The position numbers were made by a program, and so were the translations under genes. The notes under the pieces are model-generated. The model was not told where the DNA came from. It worked only from the letters and a program-made list of their open reading frames with translations, and did not search any database. A stretch of 64,000 bases of DNA from a virus, in IMG/VR virus record IMGVR_UViG_3300046458_000091, positions 1 through 64,000 of that record; one strand, written 5' to 3'. Of the stretch, positions 58,532 to 64,000 are shown piece by piece. The stretch's first letter is position 1. Every line of letters starts with the position of its first letter.

Positions 58532-60577
58532 TCAGCTAAACCCCTTCAAGTTGATAAATCCACTGCTCATGAAGCCCGAGTTACCAGCCGGGACGTTGGC
58601 GCTTGCGTCAAATGTCTGGAATACCGCTTTCCAGGGCGAAGAAACAGGGAAAACGCCCTTGGTATTTACGACTAGTGCACCACCCTCAGCCGCCGCATTC
58701 GCTGCGACCCCAAGCAAGATAGTTGTTTTTGGCTTGAGGTATACCGCCAGTGTACCCAGCGATGAGGCATCGTTATAACCACTCGCCCCGCTCAGCAACA
58801 AACCTTGCGCAAATACGCGAATGTTTGACGAGTTGTAAAACGCCTGCGTTACCGTGTTGAAATTCGTATAAGACAGGAAATTAAGATTCAAGTCATAGGT
58901 GATAACAACCAAATATGAGGAACTAACCGTCGTACAAACAAAATACAGGTATTTTCCTGTTTCATCGACAAACGAGCGAATCGGATAGCTTACGTCGATT
59001 GTCCCACGGCCCGTAATAGCGTTCATAGCGTCACCGCTAAGAACTGTCACCCCGGTATTGGAAATAGTGAATGTTAGCAAGTCAACCGGACTCGACGTGA
59101 GCCCAACGCTAGCAGCACCGTACACCATGTCGTTGAAAACGGTAACGCTGAACCCTAGCCCTGTGCCGCCGCCAGAATATCCAAAGTTCAACAGAAGCTC
59201 TAGTTTAACAACCACCCCGGCATTATTTACAAATGCATAGTAAGCCCACGACGTATTGGTCGAGCATGGCAAAAGATAAACCGTACCAGTCGTAAGCTTT
59301 GCCACTACAGGGGCGTTATATGGCCCGACGTTACTGCCAAGACTCACAAGCGGTGATGCTGCGGAAACATCGACACCAGCAGGCGTCATATATCGCAAGT
59401 ACCATTTGTAGTCCGACAGATTGCAGCTAACAATCAGAAAGTTACCGCCAGCATCGGACGATAGGCGAATGCCAATCGTAGTGTTGGCGTTTGTCAGCGC
59501 GCTAGACGCCTTAACCACAACTCCGGCATCACTCACCACACCATAATAACCACTAATGTAGTTTGACCACATGATGTTATTGGTTGTTGGGGAGACGGCA
59601 ATGCACAATTGTTGATAAACAGCTGCAATCAGCGTTACAACAGCGCCGCGCAGGCTTCCATCAGCCTCGATTACTGCATAGTAACAACCGCCACTTCCCG
59701 ACGAGGATGTGAACACATAGCCAAAAGCACCAGCAGTACCGCTTTTAACTGGCACAGGCTTTGCGTAGGTGTCATATGGGGCATTCGCATCTTTAAGATG
59801 GTTATGCCACGCAAGCGCCGAAAGCAGGCTTGTGACGGGCCTGCTCGTAACGCCGGTTGCAGAAACATAGTCAATACCGTTACCGGTAAACAGAATCGCG
59901 CCGCCGTTGCTGGTTGGCTGGATATGAAAAACGCCAATACCTACACCAACGCCAGACGCGCCCGCAATTGTGCCGCTATAGATTGCACGCAAAGACGGAT
60001 TGAGAATGGAAAACGAAATTGTCGATACGTTCTGGCCGGTCAGCCAGGTGACCAGAATATTGCCGTTGCTCAGCAGCGAGAACGAACAGCTGTTGACCAG
60101 AATCGCAACGCTGTTGTCGTTGGAAACGTTAAACACCTGTCCTTTAGCCTGCACCACCCCCCTGGAGTTGTATTTGTACAGGGTGATCGACCGGCGATAT
60201 GGCCCGGAGCCGCTGTAGCCGCTCGCCAGCAGGTACATCGAACCGTCCGGGCCGATTTGTGTAAGCGACCCTACAGAGTTCGCGGTAGCGCCTGGGAAGT
60301 CGTCATAGAAGAATGCCTGCAAGGTTGGTCCGGTAGCCAGCGCTGCCTTGGGCGGCATGTTGGACTGATTAACAATCGCGCCTGTCTTCCAGTCAACGAA
60401 CACCAAGTCGTTGAGTTCGAACGGTGCGTTCGCCGTCACCGCCAGCTGCGTCTGAGCGCCGCCTACGCTGGTAATGCTTACGTTGCTGCTGGAACCCGAC
60501 GTCGTGCCGGTACTGCTGCCTGCTGTGACGCCTAAGGCCGAACGAGACGGAAAGCCTTTGCTTGCGGTGTTGGCCAT
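58532..60577 (-). CDS. Large receptor-binding/tail fibre protein
   Basis: 681 residues. Ser/Gly-rich N-terminal segment, then repeated strand pairs with NGNILVTW, GGNFLIVS and similar blades that suggest a beta-propeller or fibre. A/T content is clearly higher than in neighbouring genes, so it was probably acquired or is evolving quickly. Likely decides host range. Confidence 0.6.
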   Translation of the reverse strand: MANTASKGFPSRSALGVTAGSSTGTTSGSSSNVSITSVGGAQTQLAVTANAPFELNDLVFVDWKTGAIVNQSNMPPKAALATGPTLQAFFYDDFPGATANSVGSLTQIGPDGSMYLLASGYSGSGPYRRSITLYKYNSRGVVQAKGQVFNVSNDNSVAILVNSCSFSLLSNGNILVTWLTGQNVSTISFSILNPSLRAIYSGTIAGASGVGVGIGVFHIQPTSNGGAILFTGNGIDYVSATGVTSRPVTSLLSALAWHNHLKDANAPYDTYAKPVPVKSGTAGAFGYVFTSSSGSGGCYYAVIEADGSLRGAVVTLIAAVYQQLCIAVSPTTNNIMWSNYISGYYGVVSDAGVVVKASSALTNANTTIGIRLSSDAGGNFLIVSCNLSDYKWYLRYMTPAGVDVSAASPLVSLGSNVGPYNAPVVAKLTTGTVYLLPCSTNTSWAYYAFVNNAGVVVKLELLLNFGYSGGGTGLGFSVTVFNDMVYGAASVGLTSSPVDLLTFTISNTGVTVLSGDAMNAITGRGTIDVSYPIRSFVDETGKYLYFVCTTVSSSYLVVITYDLNLNFLSYTNFNTVTQAFYNSSNIRVFAQGLLLSGASGYNDASSLGTLAVYLKPKTTILLGVAANAAAEGGALVVNTKGVFPVSSPWKAVFQTFDASANVPAGNSGFMSSGFINLKGFS

Positions 60578-60963
60578 TAGAAGTCACCCCCGTACAGAGT
60601 CACGTTGATGGCTTCGCCCTTTTCGGTCGAGGCCTTGAACGAAAAGCCTTTTGGCACAATCAGGCCGTCAGGAAACGACACGATGGTCTCAAACGATTTA
60701 TTCGTGGGAGTGGGAGTCACCGCGTCAACGATGATTTCAGTCTGGAGCACGACCTTGGCGCCATTCACCAGGAACAGGCGAACCATGCCCGCCGTCGTAG
60801 CGCCTGCGGCCTTGATGATGGCCTGATCGACTCGCGACCCATTGTCAGCGGCATCAAACGAGACGTCACCGAATACGCCAGTACCGTCCCGGTTTGGGTT
60901 GGCCGTGGTCAGCTTCATGGCCACGACATGCGGCACAGACGTAAATTGTGGAAAGTTGGACAT
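60577..60963 (-). CDS. Fibre-attached structural protein, 128 aa
   Basis: From the ATG at 60963. Beta-sandwich-like (AAGATTAGMVRLFLVNGAKV, SFETIVSFPDGLIVPKGFSF). Shares its last base with the fibre gene start. Probably a fibre adaptor. Confidence 0.55.
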   Translation of the reverse strand: MSNFPQFTSVPHVVAMKLTTANPNRDGTGVFGDVSFDAADNGSRVDQAIIKAAGATTAGMVRLFLVNGAKVVLQTEIIVDAVTPTPTNKSFETIVSFPDGLIVPKGFSFKASTEKGEAINVTLYGGDF

Positions 60964-60964
60964 C

Positions 60965-61999
60965 TCAGATATACCCCTGATTGAAGAGTGCGAGGGCCAT
61001 ATACCTGGATTGGTCCCCCATGCTGTTCGTGGCCGCCGAAAGGGCCTGTTTGGTTGCGTACTGCGTGTGCGGGTCCGGGTCATCCAGGTGGTCAGCCATA
61101 GCGTCGGAGAGGTCGGTTTTCTTGGCGTAGGTTTCGTCTACGTATTCCTTGTAATCCGTAAGCGCCCCGCTCAGCTCGCTGGTACTCATAGAGCCCATCA
61201 GCTGGAAGCCGTTACCCTGATACACCAGGTCGTACACGCCACCCACGCGGATGTCGCTCGGGTCCAGCGGGTCGCCACCGGTCTTGAAGATAGGGACGGC
61301 TGGCTGGCCGTTGACCGAAACCGTCACGACGCCCGTGTTCGCACTGACGGCCTTGAAACGGACGTTCTGCCAGTTCTGGTAACCATCGGCAAGATCAATG
61401 CCGGTGCCCAGCGTCAGCTGGATGGCGTTGGCGGTGCCCGCGACTGTCTTGGCTGCCAAGTACGACATAGCGTCCGGGAAGCGCGACCACAGCACGTACT
61501 GTGGGTGGGCGTCGGCACTACCTTCGTGCGCGGCCAGGGCGGCCAGCGCTGGCGCTGTGGATGTGTCCACGATGATGTTGACTACGCCGGTCGGCAGACC
61601 AACCAGCGACAGGTCAGAGTGCATCACGAACGGCACGCCATCGGTCTTGTAGACGACTGCCTTACCGTCTGCGGTGGAGTAGACGAACACCAGGACGTCA
61701 CCGGCCCACCAACCAACCTCGGTGACCTTCGTGCCGCCCGTGTCTTCACTCCACACGGAAATCATGCGGATCTGGCCCACCGTGGGCCTGCTGGCGCCCA
61801 CCAGAGGCACATGACCGCTAACCTCGGACGTGAGCGCAACCTCAGCCCCTGTCGGGGCGTAGGTGCCGATACCGTAGGTCATGTGGGTCAGATCAAGGCT
61901 GAGCCCGGTGTTTTTTGCGTTGAATGCCGCGTCCCGACCCGCATTAGTGAGGGTCGGCTGGATTAGCAGCGTGTTGGATGTACTGAGCGAGTCGGCCAT
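60965..61999 (-). CDS. Tail-collar fibre protein
   Basis: 344 residues. NAGRDAAFNAKNTGLSLDLT and THMTYGIGTYAPTGAEVALT match the DUF3751 N-terminal domain of P2-type fibres, which attaches to the baseplate. The C-terminal part has helices and repeated DPHTQYATKQ-type segments. Confidence 0.75.
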   Translation of the reverse strand: MADSLSTSNTLLIQPTLTNAGRDAAFNAKNTGLSLDLTHMTYGIGTYAPTGAEVALTSEVSGHVPLVGASRPTVGQIRMISVWSEDTGGTKVTEVGWWAGDVLVFVYSTADGKAVVYKTDGVPFVMHSDLSLVGLPTGVVNIIVDTSTAPALAALAAHEGSADAHPQYVLWSRFPDAMSYLAAKTVAGTANAIQLTLGTGIDLADGYQNWQNVRFKAVSANTGVVTVSVNGQPAVPIFKTGGDPLDPSDIRVGGVYDLVYQGNGFQLMGSMSTSELSGALTDYKEYVDETYAKKTDLSDAMADHLDDPDPHTQYATKQALSAATNSMGDQSRYMALALFNQGYI

Positions 62000-62047
62000 A
62001 GAGCCCCCTGTGTTCCGATGCCGATAAGCTACAGGGGGAAAAAAGGC

Positions 62048-62764
62048 CTACTGGAGGTGACTTTGCATGTTTCGCCGGGGTGGCTGGCTGTAGAACACGG
62101 TCGCACCACCAGACGCGGCCGGTAGTGCTTGCTCAGTGGAGCTGGCCACCGGCAGGTCAGTTGTGATGATCGTGCCCTTGATGCGCACGACTTGGGCGCC
62201 ACCGGCCACCATGGCCATGCCCATCTGCCAGGTGGTGCGGCGCAATACACGGATCAGCAGCACGAAACGCGCAGCCACGGCGCTACGGGCCGCCGCCAGC
62301 ACCTGCTGAGGGATCAGATCGGTGTCAACGTCCACGCGAAAGCGGCTTGTCAGGAAGTAGTCTTCCAGATCCCCGCCCGCGCGTAGGAGTTCATCCTTGC
62401 TCAGCATGTCGGCCGGGTAGTTGCCGTCTACCGGGCAATACATCTGGTCAATGACGTTGACGCCGCCGAACAGGGACCGCAGGTAGGTATCCAGAAACAT
62501 GGTGCCGCGCTGGGGGTTGTTGTAGCGCCAGGCGTGCAGCAGGTAGCGGATGGATTCATTGGTGCCACCCCGGACCAGGGCCAGGCCGTCGCGCCCCAAC
62601 AGCATGCTGATGAACTCATCAGACGCCAGGTGCGGCGTCGGGTAGAGCGCTATTTCATGCACCTTGTCGGCTAGAAACTTCTTGTACAAGCTCAGGAACA
62701 GAGCCTTGAACTCAGATTCAATGGCGTCGTACTCGGCACTACGCTGGAGCGGGATCAGATCCAT
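62048..62764 (-). CDS. Tail protein I-like baseplate protein
   Basis: 238 residues. Lies between the J-like gene and the fibre gene as gpI does. MDLIPLQRSAEYDAIESEFK, then YLLHAWRYNNPQRGTMFLD. Joins fibre and baseplate by analogy. Confidence 0.55.
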   Translation of the reverse strand: MDLIPLQRSAEYDAIESEFKALFLSLYKKFLADKVHEIALYPTPHLASDEFISMLLGRDGLALVRGGTNESIRYLLHAWRYNNPQRGTMFLDTYLRSLFGGVNVIDQMYCPVDGNYPADMLSKDELLRAGGDLEDYFLTSRFRVDVDTDLIPQQVLAAARSAVAARFVLLIRVLRRTTWQMGMAMVAGGAQVVRIKGTIITTDLPVASSTEQALPAASGGATVFYSQPPRRNMQSHLQ

Positions 62765-64000
62765 TTAGAAATTCTCGCTCGTTGGCACAACCTGGAGGCT
62801 CGCCTCGGTGACATAGCGAAAATGCTCCGGGAGTACTTCAACCGCTTCGCCGGTATCGACGGTCATGTCTGCCAGGCGCTGAGTGAGCGCCGGGATGTTG
62901 TCTTTGATCAGCGCGTACAGATCCTTTCTGAGAATCTTCGCCTCGCCACGGCGCGCCCAGGCCGAATTTCGGCCGTATTCCGACAGGATCAGCGCCCGCA
63001 CCGATTGCAGCACCGCCGCGCTGTCGAACGTGGACGGGATTGTCAGGCCCAGGATCAGCGGCAGTTCAATGGCTACGGGGTCCACGAAGCCGAACCGGTA
63101 GCTATCGTCGGCGGCCAGGACCACGGCTTTGACTTCCTCTTGCAGGGTGGTGGGCTCTGTACCGTCGCGCAGGACCGAAAAGAACAGTTTGTTGATGTTC
63201 TTTACGTTGTAGCCCCGAATCTGCTCTTCGCGGGTTTCGTTCCACACTGACAGGAACGTGAGCGACTGGACGTTTTCACGTACCAGAAAGTCGAAGTTTG
63301 CGAGCATCACCGCGTTACGGCTGAAGATCCCCGGGAAGCTGCACACCTCGCGCAGGGTCTCAAGGCTCATAGGGGCGGCCCCAGCCTGTTTGACCTCGGC
63401 CAGCTTCATCGTGGCGAACTGATCACCCGCGTTGATGTACTCAAACGCGAAGGTTCCGCCCACGGACTGGGCGATATCGCCCTCTGTGTCATAGATCGTG
63501 ATCGTGAGTACTTCACCGGTCGCGGGCTGCTTACCGGCCAGGCCGTCGATGCCAAACATCACACTCATAATCTGATTTTCGTCAGATTTGATGTGGTACA
63601 CCGGGTCACCGGACTGCACGTTGCAGAACTCGGCGGTATAGGTGTACCCGTCCACCGCGACCTCAGCGATATAGCCCACGTCGGGTTGGGCCAGCTCCAC
63701 GGTATAGAACGGGGTGTTCTTGGTGACGGTGTGGGTGATGGTGCGCATGGTGACCTGCCGGGCCACCACGGTCGCCGGGGCGTCCGGTGTCGCGGTGCCG
63801 CCCGTAGTGACGCGCCAGGACCGTCCGGCCTGATCGATCAGGGACCGACCGGCAAGCACCTGGATGGCGCCGAACGTGCTCACCAGGCTCACGCTGTCGA
63901 TGGTGGGCGTGGCGAAGGGCAGCACACCCTTTACCGCCGCGTCAGCCAGGATCGTTGAGTCACGGGACGGCCCGTAGACCTCCCCCGCCGTTACCTCAAT
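62765..64000 (-). CDS. Baseplate J-like protein (partial)
   Basis: The frame continues to the window edge at 64000: 25 codons lie before the first possible GTG (63925) and read like the same protein (VYGPSRDSTILADAAVKG), so the start is outside. Contains a strand-rich region (PFYTVELAQPDVGYIAEVAV, EVLTITIYDTEGDIAQ) and helical parts, as in gpJ/gp47 wedge proteins. Confidence 0.7.
   Translation of the reverse strand: MEVTAGEVYGPSRDSTILADAAVKGVLPFATPTIDSVSLVSTFGAIQVLAGRSLIDQAGRSWRVTTGGTATPDAPATVVARQVTMRTITHTVTKNTPFYTVELAQPDVGYIAEVAVDGYTYTAEFCNVQSGDPVYHIKSDENQIMSVMFGIDGLAGKQPATGEVLTITIYDTEGDIAQSVGGTFAFEYINAGDQFATMKLAEVKQAGAAPMSLETLREVCSFPGIFSRNAVMLANFDFLVRENVQSLTFLSVWNETREEQIRGYNVKNINKLFFSVLRDGTEPTTLQEEVKAVVLAADDSYRFGFVDPVAIELPLILGLTIPSTFDSAAVLQSVRALILSEYGRNSAWARRGEAKILRKDLYALIKDNIPALTQRLADMTVDTGEAVEVLPEHFRYVTEASLQVVPTSENF

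Noticed and set aside
1-64000. tRNA or rRNA genes
   Set aside because: No cloverleaf with a TTCRA-type arm or rRNA-like sequence was found by eye; the hairpins before the integrase do not form a tRNA.

Overview
The window is part of a phage-plasmid of a GC-rich gammaproteobacterium, most likely a Pseudomonas (inferred from base composition, many GTG starts and the gene families). It combines plasmid maintenance genes with the head, tail, baseplate and lysis genes of a contractile-tailed phage. The plasmid part is a Rep_3-type initiator at 54270-55124 with seven ~19-bp iterons just upstream, and a ParA ATPase with a small ribbon-helix-helix partner at 50936-51939. No portal, complete terminase, tape measure or conjugation genes were recognised, so the element continues outside the window. 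The last gene, baseplate J-like, runs off the right end.

Layout. 0-18.3 kb: minus-strand chains of small, mostly unrecognised accessory genes, usually joined by ATGA/GTGA stop-start overlaps. Among them are a DUF1064 protein, a LexA-type winged helix protein next to a double operator, an Arc-like protein, a PAPS-reductase-like PP-loop protein, DUF2786, ASCH, a LigA-related protein, a Ref-like nuclease and a winged-helix replication-type protein. 18.4-18.8 kb: a candidate structured RNA with an 18-codon ORF whose Shine-Dalgarno sequence can be closed in a pseudoknot. 19.3-23.9 kb: plus-strand ssb, rdgC, four unknown genes and a tyrosine recombinase preceded by three strong hairpins. 23.9-27 kb: a secreted SNase-like nuclease and a lysis block (DUF1353, lipoprotein, SleB-type hydrolase, holin-like, membrane coiled-coil). 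26.4-35.5 kb: tail and head genes (a chaperone-like protein with a probable +1 frameshift extension, tube/baseplate proteins, sheath, two related accessory proteins, major capsid protein). 35.6-42.3 kb: two giant polyvalent proteins (one ending in an adenine methylase, one with an LPD1-type domain) and a proline-rich protein. 42.5-48.7 kb: small accessory genes, two of them under copies of the same promoter-operator. 48.8-55.1 kb: two DarA-domain polyvalent proteins around the partition genes, then rep. 55.1-55.7 kb: iterons. 55.7-64 kb: PAAR tip, spike, hub, baseplate and tail-fibre genes.

The most striking non-coding signal is a set of nine intergenic arrays of an 8-bp unit (ACTCTWWA or its complement) kept in strict 8-bp register. 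The longest (nine units) lies directly upstream of parA, another lies upstream of the ribbon-helix-helix partner gene, and the rest sit at operon boundaries from 7 kb to 42 kb. This looks like a dispersed centromere that may double as a transcription control system. Other repeated signals are a CGCCAGAGATAA leader element before several start codons and a duplicated promoter-operator. Function calls rest on sequence motifs read by eye; no database search was run.
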